Shown: one piece after another, positions 18,443 through 26,965 of the stretch
Layout: the number at the start of each line of letters is the position of its first letter
How positions within the stretch are numbered: position 1 is the first letter of the stretch
NCBI RefSeq assembly: GCF_002265435.1
Contig: NZ_NOKQ01000342.1
Coordinates: 36,266 to 100,265, forward strand
Length of the DNA stretch: 64,000 bases
Reading direction: 5' to 3'
DNA from: Tetzosporium hominis
GTDB taxonomy: Bacteria > Bacillota > Bacilli > Bacillales_A > Planococcaceae
Notes under the pieces: model-generated
The model's input: only the letters and a program-made list of their open reading frames with translations
The model's database searches: none
Told to the model about the DNA's origin: nothing
Position numbers and translations under genes: made by a program

Positions 18443-18811
18443 ATGCTAAACGATAACGAAGCACTCCATGCGTTCTTTCTTGCCTTGCCTGGTACAACCC
18501 ATGATTACAAAGAAGAGTGGACTGCTGATCGCTACATGATTGGCGAAAAGATGTATGCGATGCTTGGTGGCGACAAAGAGGGAAAGGCCATCTTGACGCT
18601 GAAAGCAGAGCCCTCTTATGCAGAAGAGCTTCGCACCGAACATGATGCGATTGTTCCTGGGTACTATATGAACAAAACGCATTGGAACTCGATCTACCGA
18701 GATGCAGAGTTACCGGATGAGTTGACTGCGAAGTTGATTCGCCATTCGTATGAGCAGGTGTTGGAGAAACTTCCAAAACGTACGCAGCGTGAAATTTTAG
18801 GTGATTACTAA
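18443..18811 (+). CDS. MmcQ/YjbR-family protein
   Basis: 122 residues. ALPGTTHDYKEEW, KMYAMLGG and PGYYMNKTHWNSIY follow the MmcQ/YjbR pattern, a CyaY-like fold described as DNA-binding in some members. Its role in the cell is not established. Probably co-transcribed with the DUF2750 gene 4 bases upstream; a terminator follows at 18816. Confidence 0.87.
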   Translation: MLNDNEALHAFFLALPGTTHDYKEEWTADRYMIGEKMYAMLGGDKEGKAILTLKAEPSYAEELRTEHDAIVPGYYMNKTHWNSIYRDAELPDELTAKLIRHSYEQVLEKLPKRTQREILGDY

Positions 18812-18815
18812 ACCA

Positions 18816-18848
18816 AATCCTCTTTCTCTTTTCGAGAAGGGGGATTTT
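18816..18848 (+). terminator. Terminator after the YjbR-family gene
   Basis: AATCC-tct-TTCTC pairs with GAGAA-ggg-GGATT around TTTTC, followed by TTTT. Confidence 0.75.
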
Positions 18849-18860
18849 CTTCAACTATTT

Positions 18861-18878
18861 TTGTTGCATTTACAACAA
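18861..18878. promoter_or_regulatory. Likely MarR operator
   Basis: TTGTTG-cattta-CAACAA is a perfect inverted repeat with 6-bp arms, 47 bases before the MarR start. It overlaps a possible -35 element (TTGCAT, 18864-18869) whose -10 would be TAGATT 17 bases on. Position and symmetry suggest autoregulation of the marR-paiA-paiB operon. Confidence 0.55.
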
Positions 18879-18925
18879 TAATGGTTTAGATTAACTATAA
18901 CAAATGACAGATCAGAGGTGAGTAA

Positions 18926-19378
18926 ATGACGGAGATTCTTAGAGAGATTGGAATGATTGCTAGAGCTCTTGATTCCATCAGTAACATTGAGTTTAAAGAG
19001 TTTGATTTAGCAAAAGGCCATTACTTATACTTAGTCCGAATTTGCGAGCAGCCTGGCATAATTCAAGAGAAAGTAGCGGAACAAATCAAAGTTGATCGTA
19101 CTACCGCAGCTAGAGCTATACAAAAATTAGAGCTTAATGGTCTGATAGAAAAACGAGTGGGAAAGTCGAACCGTAAAAATAAATATTTATACCCGACCGC
19201 AAAAGGTTTAGAAATATACCCTAATATTCTTAAAGAGCATAAGTATTCAGAGGAAGTGGCATTGAACGGCCTGAATGCGGATGAAGCAAAGCTATTAGAA
19301 AAAATGTTGGTTAAAGTTAGAGGGAATATCGAAAAAGACTGGGAAACTGTGAAAAAAGGAAACAAACGAATCTATTAA
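18926..19378 (+). CDS. MarR-family transcriptional regulator
   Basis: 150 residues. The winged helix (IIQEKVAEQIKVDRTTAARA for helix-turn-helix, then LIEKRVGKSNRKNKYLYPT for the wing) is flanked by dimerisation helices. It is followed after 16 bases by paiA and paiB, so it is probably their local repressor, acting at the palindrome at 18861. Ligand unknown; polyamines or antimicrobials are plausible given paiA. Confidence 0.9.
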   Translation: MTEILREIGMIARALDSISNIEFKEFDLAKGHYLYLVRICEQPGIIQEKVAEQIKVDRTTAARAIQKLELNGLIEKRVGKSNRKNKYLYPTAKGLEIYPNILKEHKYSEEVALNGLNADEAKLLEKMLVKVRGNIEKDWETVKKGNKRIY

Positions 19379-19394
19379 GAAGGATTGATTGAAG

Positions 19395-19925
19395 ATGCCA
19401 TTCACTATAAGACAATGCACAATAGAAGATGCAACCGCTATTCAACAGATAGGTCGCCAAACGTATTTTGAGACGTTCGTAGCCTACAACACAGAAGAGA
19501 ATATGAACGACTATCTAGAGAAGGCATTTGCTGATGCCAAGATTCGTCAGGAATTGGAGAATCCGCATTCTGAATGTTATGTAGTAGAAACAGATGGAGT
19601 AGCCGCCGCTTATTTAAAAATCAACCAGTTGGCTGCACAGACAGAGCCTATGGACGCTGATCATCTAGAAATCGAACGGATTTATGTTTTGCAAGAGTTT
19701 CAGAAACTTGGGTTAGGTAAACTACTTTATGATAAAGCGCTGGAGAGAGCGAAGGAACTAGGGAAATCAAAAATTTGGCTTGGTGTCTGGGAAAACAATA
19801 ACAATGCTCTAGCTTTTTACAAAAAGATAGGATTTGAACGGATAGGTCAGCATTCTTTCTTTATGGGTGATGACGAACAGATTGATTACATACTCGTAAA
19901 AGTGGTGAAAGAAGAGGTGCGCTGA
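19395..19925 (+). CDS. paiA: PaiA-like GNAT acetyltransferase (polyamine type)
   Basis: 176 residues. The acetyl-CoA loop FQKLGLGKLLYDKAL, the segment KIWLGVWENNNNALAFYKK and HSFFMGDDEQ closely follow Bacillus PaiA, a spermine/spermidine N-acetyltransferase. A TTG 6 bases upstream is in frame, but the ATG at 19395 has better spacing from AAGGA. Its stop overlaps the paiB start by one base (TGATG), the paired order known from B. subtilis. Likely role: lowering intracellular polyamines. Confidence 0.87.
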   Translation: MPFTIRQCTIEDATAIQQIGRQTYFETFVAYNTEENMNDYLEKAFADAKIRQELENPHSECYVVETDGVAAAYLKINQLAAQTEPMDADHLEIERIYVLQEFQKLGLGKLLYDKALERAKELGKSKIWLGVWENNNNALAFYKKIGFERIGQHSFFMGDDEQIDYILVKVVKEEVR

Positions 19926-20545
19926 TGTATATTCCTAAACGATTCCATATAAAAGACTCGGAGGAAATTTGGTCATTCCTGAAAACGCATAGCTTTGCGA
20001 CACTTGTAACTACAAAAGAGGGACGTCCTTTGGCCACCCATGTACCCGTGATTGTTCGAAGGGATGGTGAGAACCTGCTAATCAGTGGACACGTTGCATA
20101 TGGCAATTCTCAATGGAAGACATGGGAAGAAACGAAGGAAGCACTTGTGATCTTTCAGGGACCTCATTCCTACATATCATCTTCTTGGTATGAAGAAGAG
20201 CAGGTGCCGACGTGGAACTATCAAGCCGTTCATGTTTACGGTCCGATTCGAAAACAGACCGATGAGGAACTACGAGACGACTTGAAACAGTTGATGTTTA
20301 CCTATGAACAGCATAGGGAACATCCTGTTCTTTGGGAGACGGTAACACCAGAACTTCTTGAGCGAGAAATCAAAGGGATTGTAGGCTTTGTAGTAGATGC
20401 TACGGAAGTACAAGCTGCTTATAAGATGAGTCAAAATCGAAAGGATCATGACTACGCCAACATCATTGACCAATTGAAGGAAGAGCCCGATACTGGAGCT
20501 CGCCAAGTCGCTAGTGAGATGGAACGACTAAGAACGAGCGATTAG
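19925..20545 (+). CDS. paiB: PaiB-like FMN-binding regulatory protein
   Basis: 206 residues. THSFATLVTTKEGRPLATHV, GHVAYGNSQWKTW and QVPTWNYQAVHVYG fit the PaiB flavin-reductase-like split barrel. In B. subtilis PaiB is linked to repression of degradative enzyme and sporulation genes. It overlaps paiA by one base and is the last gene of the MarR operon. No clear terminator lies directly after it; a 21-nt phased array starts at its stop. Confidence 0.88.
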   Translation: MYIPKRFHIKDSEEIWSFLKTHSFATLVTTKEGRPLATHVPVIVRRDGENLLISGHVAYGNSQWKTWEETKEALVIFQGPHSYISSSWYEEEQVPTWNYQAVHVYGPIRKQTDEELRDDLKQLMFTYEQHREHPVLWETVTPELLEREIKGIVGFVVDATEVQAAYKMSQNRKDHDYANIIDQLKEEPDTGARQVASEMERLRTSD

Positions 20546-20662
20546 TTCCCATAAAATCATTTGGGGCATTAAATGGAAGCTCGCAGGGCACTAAACGTCG
20601 CCTCAAGGTCGTTAAATCACCAGCTTCAGTCGCTAAACTCAGCCTACCGGTCGTTAATTAAG
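20546..20662 (+). repeat. 21-nt phased array, family 1 (copy 2)
   Basis: The leader TTCCCATAAAATCATTTGGG is followed by five units of the type GGNCRYTAAA; their conserved C is at 20567, 20589, 20610, 20631 and 20652, spacings of 22, 21, 21 and 21. It fills the gap between paiB and the terminator of the convergent aldo/keto reductase gene. Confidence 0.8.
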
Positions 20663-20674
20663 AAATCCTCACAT

Positions 20675-20707
20675 CAAAAACCCCGAATCCATTTAAGATT
20701 CGGGGTT
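20675..20707 (-). terminator. Terminator of the aldo/keto reductase gene
   Basis: AACCCCGAATC (20679-20689) pairs with GATTCGGGGTT (20697-20707); the minus strand ends in TTTTT. Confidence 0.88.
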
Positions 20708-20724
20708 CATTTATGTGTATTTAA

Positions 20725-21537
20725 TTAAAAATCAATTTCGTCCGGATCTGGACCTAGACGGACATCCGTTGCGATGGCATCGATTGCTGCCATGTCGTCA
20801 GCAGAAAGCTCGAAATCAAATACAGCTAAGTTTTCGTGGATACGAGCAGGTGTGACGGATTTTGGCAACGCAATGTGACCGTGCTGCAAATGCCAGCGAA
20901 GTACGACTTGAGAAGGGGCTTTGCCATGCTTTTCTGCAAGCTCTTCAAATAGTGGGAACTCTAAGAACTTCCCTTGCATCAAAGGACTCCACGCTTCTAC
21001 GTGAATGCCAGCCTCTTGTAGAGACGTCACAAACGCACGTTGTGGGTTTTGCGGATGCAATTCAATTTGATTCACCATAGGTTTCATTAGGCCAGCTTCT
21101 TCTAACTGGTCCAAGTGATGTTGCTTGAAGTTTGAAACACCAATCGACTTGATTTTGCCTTCTTCATAGAGGTCAACAAGCGCAGCCCATGCTTCTACAA
21201 TACCGTCTACTGGCCAGTGCAATAAGCAAAGGTCCATATAGTCCGTCTGCAGGCGCTCAAGGGATTCAGCAAATGCTTCTTTCGTACGACGCTCACGGAT
21301 ATCGTCATTCCAAATCTTACTCGTCAAGAAGATTTCTTCACGGGCAACGCCAGAAGCTGCGATTCCTTTTGCAACGCCTTCTTCATTTTTATAGACAGCC
21401 GCCGTATCGATATGGCGGTAGCCTGCACGCAATGCTTCTTCTACAGCTGATGGTGCTTCTGTATCGTTATCGACACGCCAAACGCCAAAGCCGATTTGGG
21501 GAATCTTAGTACCGTTACTTAATGTGACAAATTCCAT
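20725..21537 (-). CDS. Aldo/keto reductase
   Basis: 270 residues, a TIM-barrel NADPH-dependent carbonyl reductase. The catalytic tetrad is visible: Asp in YRHIDTAAVY, its Tyr, Lys in FLTSKIW and His in LCLLHWPVD. C-terminal nucleotide-binding motifs (ALPKSVTPARIHEN) are also present. The ATG at 21537 follows AAAGGAGAG; an ATG 30 bases upstream lacks a site. Resembles the 2,5-diketo-gluconate/methylglyoxal reductase group. Substrate not determinable. Confidence 0.93.
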   Translation of the reverse strand: MEFVTLSNGTKIPQIGFGVWRVDNDTEAPSAVEEALRAGYRHIDTAAVYKNEEGVAKGIAASGVAREEIFLTSKIWNDDIRERRTKEAFAESLERLQTDYMDLCLLHWPVDGIVEAWAALVDLYEEGKIKSIGVSNFKQHHLDQLEEAGLMKPMVNQIELHPQNPQRAFVTSLQEAGIHVEAWSPLMQGKFLEFPLFEELAEKHGKAPSQVVLRWHLQHGHIALPKSVTPARIHENLAVFDFELSADDMAAIDAIATDVRLGPDPDEIDF

Positions 21538-21597
21538 GAAAACCTCTCCTTTCGATTCGGTCTTCATTTTACCACTAGTATTTCGATTCTCAAAACA

Positions 21598-22284
21598 TTA
21601 AAGCGTCAGGTTCCGTCGTTTAAACGTGAACGATGAAAGGGTGAAGAATACCACAGCTACTAGAGCTAAAATCACACAATGGAGTATCCAGTCGCTATTT
21701 CCTTGAATAATGGCGTTTGCATCGAGCAACGTGAAGAGAGAGAAGTTCTTCAGCCACTCATAGTCCGCGCTCAAACCACTGACGATCATCAAGACCACCA
21801 TGATACCAAATAGCGCTGCACCGAGAAGGTACGACTTCCGCGACTCATTAAACAAGGTGGAGAAGAAGAGGGCTACTGCAAATAACGCAGTCAGTCCCTT
21901 AGACATCTTGCGAACTTTCACTGAGGTATCGAGAGGGAACAAAGCACGCAGTTCTTTCTCTCGCTCGGGAGATGTTTTATCCATGCGACGAGTCAGCGTC
22001 AGAATATCTTCGCCCGTCAAGTCAGCAGGGAAGCTGATCTCTCCAGGAAGATACCCGACTAACGCTTTTACACGTTCCGAGTCGTTCCAACAATCAAAAC
22101 TACCAATGGTCGCGGAACCGGAATCGGGTTTCAATAAGCCCATCAAATGGCGGATAGCTGTGGATTTACCGGCACCATTTGGACCAATAAAGCCAAAGAC
22201 GGTTCCTGGTTCAACAGTAAACGAAACATCAAACAACCCTTGTTTCTCTGAAAACTTTTTGGTTAATGAGTGGAGCTGAATCAT
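21598..22284 (-). pseudogene. Collapsed ABC transporter: ATPase N-terminus fused in frame to permease C-terminus
   Basis: Residues 1 to about 128 are the start of an ABC ATPase with Walker A (GPNGAGKST) and run to KVRKMSKG, where the signature motif and Walker B should follow. The sequence then jumps directly into membrane-permease sequence (LTALFAVALFFSTLF onward, about four helices, ending in FTFKRRNLTL). Over 1 kb has evidently been lost in frame. Without signature and Walker B it cannot be a working transporter. The ATG at 22284 follows AAAAGAGGTG. Confidence 0.85.
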
Positions 22285-22330
22285 TACGAACACCTCTTTT
22301 CAGGTTGTCTATATACCATTCGAGATAATT

Positions 22331-22363
22331 AAAAAAACTCCTCTAGAGGTACTAGAGAAGTTT
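22331..22363 (-). terminator. Terminator of the CorA-like gene
   Basis: AAACT-c-CTCTAG pairs with CTAGAG-a-AGTTT; the minus strand continues with TTTTTTT. The hairpin overlaps the stop codon. Confidence 0.8.
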
Positions 22364-23804
22364 AGAATTGGCTGCGTTTATAACGACGGTACCGTTTTCG
22401 GATGGTACCACCAAGAGTGACTAAAATCAGTAGGAAAGAAAGACCGATTCCTGTCAGTGCGACAATCAAAGAAATCCACTCGAAGAAGGAATAGCCCGGC
22501 ACTTTACTCCAGTCCGTAAAGCCTTTCCAGTCTTCAATGACCAAGTTCATCCCGTAAATTCCAGAGACTACCGTGAATGTTGTCAACATGAATAAGAGGT
22601 AGTTTTGGCGCTTGTCCGCTTGATTTTCCTGCGTTCGATACAATTCGTTCAACGTATCGCGCACTTCGCGGAAGGTTTCATCCAAATGAAAAATATCGAC
22701 AAAGGTCTTGGAGTGTTCTTTTCCTGTAGAACGAACGGAGACTTCTCCGAAATAGTAGCGAGCCGAGAACTTGGAGATCATCTCGATCAATTCTTCTACG
22801 TACGATTCATCTTTCTTCCAACTGACGTTACTGTGTTCGAAAGAAAGGCGGAGCAACATGATACGGTAAAAGTAGTGCAGTAACAGATTGTAATAGTGCG
22901 TGCTCATGAATTGGCGAAGCTCATCATGCATATCTTCGGGGTCACAAACGGTCACAGTAGAATGCGTGTACTCCGATGTCACGGTATAGGTGAAGGGGGC
23001 AGAACGATCATGAGTATGCCGCTTCATATACCGGTCAATATAATCAGGTGACGTACTTGAGATAAAAGGCTCTCCTTTTAAGTTCACACCATCGAGTTGA
23101 CCGAGTCTGTAAATTTGATCGTCTGTCAATTCTTGACCTGGTGTCGCAAACAAGAACGACGAACTATACATACGTTCATCTTCAAAGTAAGGAAGAGTTC
23201 CAAAATACCCCGGCAAGCGATGCTCGCGTAATATAAAGGGATGCAGGCAAGGTATCATGTGTTCAAATATGTAATCACTAGTGGATGTATACGTGCGCTC
23301 ATTTGCTCGAATGATACCGCCTTTTTCTTCTTCCAGTTTAGCTTCTACTACTCGGAAATGATGGACGAAATTTAAGAAATCATGCAAGTGATGGTTTTCG
23401 TTCACTTCTAAACGTATTGTCATCAAACCAATTCCGAAAGGACATAGGGTGATATCTAAACTGTGGATTTGAAACGGAGTGCATCGACCATCCACAAGGA
23501 GTTCGCCACTCTCTTCGAACGTGCGCGAAAAGCGGCTGAATGCTTCAGGATTTGGTTTAGAGGGAAAGAGTTTATCCTCTACAAATGGAAAAAAGTACTG
23601 TTCCAGTTCCGCGTGTCGCACTTCTATTTTATCTCCGTAAAAAGCATCTTCAAGTTCCGTCTTATCAAGACAGAAAAACGTAAAGTTTTCATTCTCAAGC
23701 TCTTCCATAAGCTCTTGTCTCTTCTTCTCATGAAACGCAAAAGGAAACAAGAAATTGACGTAACCATGCTCAATATTTAATGGGGTCAACTCTACAGGTT
23801 TCAT
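22362..23804 (-). CDS. CorA-like divalent-cation transporter family protein
   Basis: 480 residues. The long soluble part (about 400 residues) ends in a helical stalk, then two membrane helices. The first ends in SGIYGMNLV, matching the Gly-Met-Asn selectivity signature of CorA channels, and the second (FFEWISLIVALTGIGLSFLL) is followed by a basic tail. CorA proteins are usually 310-370 residues, so the N-terminal domain here is unusually large. The ion (Mg, Co, Zn) is not predictable. An own terminator shows single-gene transcription. Confidence 0.75.
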   Translation of the reverse strand: MKPVELTPLNIEHGYVNFLFPFAFHEKKRQELMEELENENFTFFCLDKTELEDAFYGDKIEVRHAELEQYFFPFVEDKLFPSKPNPEAFSRFSRTFEESGELLVDGRCTPFQIHSLDITLCPFGIGLMTIRLEVNENHHLHDFLNFVHHFRVVEAKLEEEKGGIIRANERTYTSTSDYIFEHMIPCLHPFILREHRLPGYFGTLPYFEDERMYSSSFLFATPGQELTDDQIYRLGQLDGVNLKGEPFISSTSPDYIDRYMKRHTHDRSAPFTYTVTSEYTHSTVTVCDPEDMHDELRQFMSTHYYNLLLHYFYRIMLLRLSFEHSNVSWKKDESYVEELIEMISKFSARYYFGEVSVRSTGKEHSKTFVDIFHLDETFREVRDTLNELYRTQENQADKRQNYLLFMLTTFTVVSGIYGMNLVIEDWKGFTDWSKVPGYSFFEWISLIVALTGIGLSFLLILVTLGGTIRKRYRRYKRSQF

Positions 23805-23875
23805 AGCTTACGCCTTCTTTCTCTAAAAAGCTTCGTGTACTTTCAGTGTTCCACTCTTTAGTCAAAGGTAAACGT

Positions 23876-24511
23876 TCACCCTTTAGAAATGAGGTGATGT
23901 TCATAGGCATAGATCACGGCTTGTGTCCGGTCTTGCACGTCTAATTTAGATAGAATATTGCTGACGTGGGTCTTGGCGGTTTTCAAAGTGATATAGGCAT
24001 GATCCGCAATTTCTTGATTGCTGAACCCTTTTGCCATCAAGAGCAAAATCTCCATCTCACGTTCTGTTAAATCGTCATGCAGGGAATGCTCGGGCGTACG
24101 CATACGAGCCATCATTTTCGTGGTTACTTCCGGTTCAAGAACGGCCTGACCGTCATACGTCTTGCGAATGGCTTCGGCGATATGGGAAGCTTTAGATGTT
24201 TTCAATAAGTAACTCACTGCACCTGCTTCAAGAGCCGCGTACACTTTGTCATCGTCTATAAAGCTCGTCACCATCATAATACGCGCTTCCGGCCACTCTT
24301 TGACAATAGCTGCTGTCGCTTCGGCACCTGTTTTCTTTGGCATGACCATGTCCATTAAAATGACGTCGGGATGATGTTCGAGAGCGAGATGAACCGCCTG
24401 TTCGCCGTCTGAAGCTTCCGCGACAACCTCCATATCTGGTTGGGCCTGCAAATAGGCGGCCACTCCAATACGCACCATTTCATGATCATCTGCTAGTAGT
24501 ATACGAATCAT
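23876..24511 (-). CDS. liaR: LiaR-type response regulator
   Basis: 211 residues, NarL/LuxR class. The receiver has D8-D9, phospho-acceptor D54 (VILMDMVMPKKTG) and the conserved Lys region (SYLLKTSKASH); the C-terminal LuxR HTH reads LTEREMEILLLMAKGFSNQE. It overlaps the kinase gene by 4 bases and is last in the liaIHFSR order known from B. subtilis, where it activates liaIH on cell-wall-antibiotic stress such as bacitracin. Confidence 0.9.
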   Translation of the reverse strand: MIRILLADDHEMVRIGVAAYLQAQPDMEVVAEASDGEQAVHLALEHHPDVILMDMVMPKKTGAEATAAIVKEWPEARIMMVTSFIDDDKVYAALEAGAVSYLLKTSKASHIAEAIRKTYDGQAVLEPEVTTKMMARMRTPEHSLHDDLTEREMEILLLMAKGFSNQEIADHAYITLKTAKTHVSNILSKLDVQDRTQAVIYAYEHHLISKG

Positions 24512-25536
24512 CGAATTTCCTCCTGACGTTTAGGGACTTGGACTTCTACAAAAGTACCTTGATTTGGCACAGATACCACTTTAGCGGTGGCACCCATCTC
24601 GACAGCACGCTCGTAGACGTTGCCTAGACCGTACGCACCTGGCTTTAGTTGGGTCGAATCAAATCCGACACCGTTGTCTTGTACGCGGAAGATGACGAGC
24701 TGCGGCTGATCCATCAACCGAATCTCCATTTCTGTTGCCTGTGCGTGTCGAAGGGTATTGGATAGCGTTTCCTGGGCAATCCGGAACAAATGATCTTCTG
24801 AAGCTTTAGATAGTGTTACAGAATCAAGATGCCATTTTAATTTGAGCTGAACTTTTTGTTGCAGTTCTTGGAGAAGCTCATCCAGACCTTCCGAGAGCGT
24901 CCGGTCATGCAGGCCAGCGGGACGAAGGTGAAGCAGAAGAGCTCGCATCTCAAGCTGCGCTTGATGGATAGCTCGTTCTAATTGTCCGAGACTGCGTGAA
25001 GGTGAGCCATTTTGTGCCTCGATCTCCATCATGCTCGACGCGAGCATGGAGGCGCCGAAAAGCTGTTGGGATACAGAATCGTGAAGTTCTCGTGCGAGCC
25101 GTTGCCGCTCTTCAACGACACGTTCTTGAATCAACTTCGCTTGCGATTCCGCTTTCTCTTCAGAGATACGAGTTAGCGTCTTTCGCTGTGTATCTAGAAG
25201 TTGAGCAGTTCTTTCAAAACCGGTCGCCAGCCGTTTGCTGACACGACCATTCAATCGTTTCGGCAATCCATCGCCTTCATATAGAGAAGTGAGGGCAGAT
25301 TGAACCGTCCGGTCCAGTTCACTTACTGAGCGTTTCGCTACGAAGAAATACAGCAGACTGATTCCGAAAATCACAAAGCTGATCCAAAATCCAAGTGGGA
25401 GGTCCGCGAATGTTTGCTCATAAAGAGGAGACCACGTTTCAAACGTGGGCCACCCCCACAATAACGTCAGCAATGTAAAAACTAATGCATGCCAGATAAT
25501 GGCGAAGACTAAAAATAAGATAGAGAACTGCCTCAT
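24508..25536 (-). CDS. liaS: LiaS-type sensor histidine kinase
   Basis: 342 residues. Two membrane helices (about 5-25 and 45-65) with a very short outer loop form an intramembrane-sensing kinase. The HisKA_3 phospho-His lies in RQRLARELHDSVSQQLFG, and the HATPase N-box in FRIAQETLSNTLRHA. It overlaps liaF by 4 bases. In the known system LiaF holds LiaS inactive until envelope stress. Confidence 0.92.
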   Translation of the reverse strand: MRQFSILFLVFAIIWHALVFTLLTLLWGWPTFETWSPLYEQTFADLPLGFWISFVIFGISLLYFFVAKRSVSELDRTVQSALTSLYEGDGLPKRLNGRVSKRLATGFERTAQLLDTQRKTLTRISEEKAESQAKLIQERVVEERQRLARELHDSVSQQLFGASMLASSMMEIEAQNGSPSRSLGQLERAIHQAQLEMRALLLHLRPAGLHDRTLSEGLDELLQELQQKVQLKLKWHLDSVTLSKASEDHLFRIAQETLSNTLRHAQATEMEIRLMDQPQLVIFRVQDNGVGFDSTQLKPGAYGLGNVYERAVEMGATAKVVSVPNQGTFVEVQVPKRQEEIR

Positions 25537-26231
25537 TTACGAAGCACCTCCAAGTCACCCAGCCAGCTTGCCACAGTAATGATAAGTTCAGGTGTATCCG
25601 CGTCTAACTGCATGCGATCTTCGACATGATAGCTCTGGTTCCACAATCGCTTCACTGGTTCTTCAAATAGGCAAGCTTCTCCGACCATCGTTGAGTAGTA
25701 AACTCGCACATTCACTCCATATGGAACAAGGATCGTCGTCTTCCCTAAAACCTTTCGAATTGAGATAAATGAAGTGCCTTTTGGCAAGATGGTGTTTGTC
25801 AGATCCAAGTCGTATTCGCCGAACACACTTTGGATGTGCACGTCCTTCCAGGCATAAGGCTCGGAAGATGTGACTTGCGTAGAAAACATGCGTTGTTGCA
25901 AGACGTGAGAGTCTGTAGCAGAATCCGTGAAGTGAAGCTGCTCCCAAGACGGGATAGGCTCTTTCTTCCACACTTTATATAAGATGTAGAGTACTAAACT
26001 AAATAAAATCAGTCGAGTCGTGACCATGGAAAAGACCGTGATAAACAGCAGCACGAGTCCAATCCAAAAAAGAGCGCGGTTGCTGCGGCGCATTCCCATA
26101 TAGAGAAGTACAAGGCCGACTACGACGACGACAATTGAACCGTTTTCGAATAATAAGGTCTCCGCAGCTAACAAAGCAATAAACCCGATTAGCACAAGCG
26201 AATACCGATTTGTCTGGTTGTTTGAAGACAT
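25533..26231 (-). CDS. liaF: LiaF-type negative regulator, membrane protein
   Basis: 232 residues. Three to four N-terminal helices (about 10-100) are followed by a soluble beta-rich C-terminal domain (SVFGEYDLDLTNTILPKGTS, TTILVPYGVNVRV), the DUF2154/LiaF domain. It is translationally coupled to liaS (4-base overlap). A hairpin with a T-run sits between liaH and this gene, so it depends on read-through or on its own promoter. Confidence 0.88.
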   Translation of the reverse strand: MSSNNQTNRYSLVLIGFIALLAAETLLFENGSIVVVVVGLVLLYMGMRRSNRALFWIGLVLLFITVFSMVTTRLILFSLVLYILYKVWKKEPIPSWEQLHFTDSATDSHVLQQRMFSTQVTSSEPYAWKDVHIQSVFGEYDLDLTNTILPKGTSFISIRKVLGKTTILVPYGVNVRVYYSTMVGEACLFEEPVKRLWNQSYHVEDRMQLDADTPELIITVASWLGDLEVLRK

Positions 26232-26252
26232 GTGATTTCCCCCTATCGTTGG

Positions 26253-26276
26253 AAAAAACAGAGGGAACTCCCTCTG
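26253..26276 (-). terminator. Terminator between liaH and liaF
   Basis: On the minus strand CAGAGGGA and TCCCTCTG (plus-strand 26259-26266 and 26269-26276) form a stem followed by TTTTTT. It would make a short liaIH transcript with partial read-through into liaFSR. Confidence 0.8.
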
Positions 26277-26280
26277 CTTT

Positions 26281-26952
26281 CTATTCTACACGTGATTCAG
26301 TTTTTGTCTCTTGATTTTTTGACAGTTGCTCCAAGCGCTCTTCAAGTGTCGAAGCAGGTGCCTCTGGCTCATGCGTAGGAGCTTTGGGTTGCTCGAAATA
26401 GCGTTCCATGTCTTCTTGAGAAGCGAGTGGTCGAGCATTCAGAGACTCTTCAATCACTTGATCCATGTCACGATGAGCTTTCGCTACATTTTCTGTGCTC
26501 ATCAACTGCAGTTGACGCACTTTCATATCTTTTACTTTATGCTTCATCTCTTCGTGTTTACGCTCAAGAAGAATCAATTCTTCTGTGGCACGCTGGATGC
26601 TAGATGTGAGCACGTGAATACGGTTCTCGTAAGTATCGACTTCCATCTTCGCATAGTCAATTAGATCTTGTTCATTTGTTAACAACGCAAGTTCATACTG
26701 ACTTTGGCGTTTTACTAAAAGCGTCTTCGCCTCTGTCTGTTCTTCCTCGAGCTTTGCTTTCAACTGAGCTTGACGTTCTACCCAGCGCTTCGTCTGCTCG
26801 GTGCGTTTTTCAGCTTCTTTGATATAAGTATTCAAGGCTTGAATAGGATTTGTAGCTGTTTTTGAAGTGGATGCTTGTACTTCCTGGCGGTTAAATAGTT
26901 GGCGAACGTCGTGTTCAAATGTTTCAGCTAATCGTTGAAATACGTTTGTCAT
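26281..26952 (-). CDS. liaH: PspA/IM30-family protein (LiaH)
   Basis: 223 residues, almost entirely heptad-like charged coiled coil (about 55-175), the ESCRT-III-like PspA fold that forms large rings on damaged membranes. Starts at MTNVFQRLAETFEHDV; the ATG at 26952 follows AAGGAGG by 8 bases, and an upstream extension lacks a site. It is second in the lia cluster behind its membrane anchor LiaI. The C-terminus carries a Pro/Glu-rich tail beyond the coiled coil. Confidence 0.87.
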   Translation of the reverse strand: MTNVFQRLAETFEHDVRQLFNRQEVQASTSKTATNPIQALNTYIKEAEKRTEQTKRWVERQAQLKAKLEEEQTEAKTLLVKRQSQYELALLTNEQDLIDYAKMEVDTYENRIHVLTSSIQRATEELILLERKHEEMKHKVKDMKVRQLQLMSTENVAKAHRDMDQVIEESLNARPLASQEDMERYFEQPKAPTHEPEAPASTLEERLEQLSKNQETKTESRVE

Positions 26953-26965
26953 GGGTGGTTCCTCC

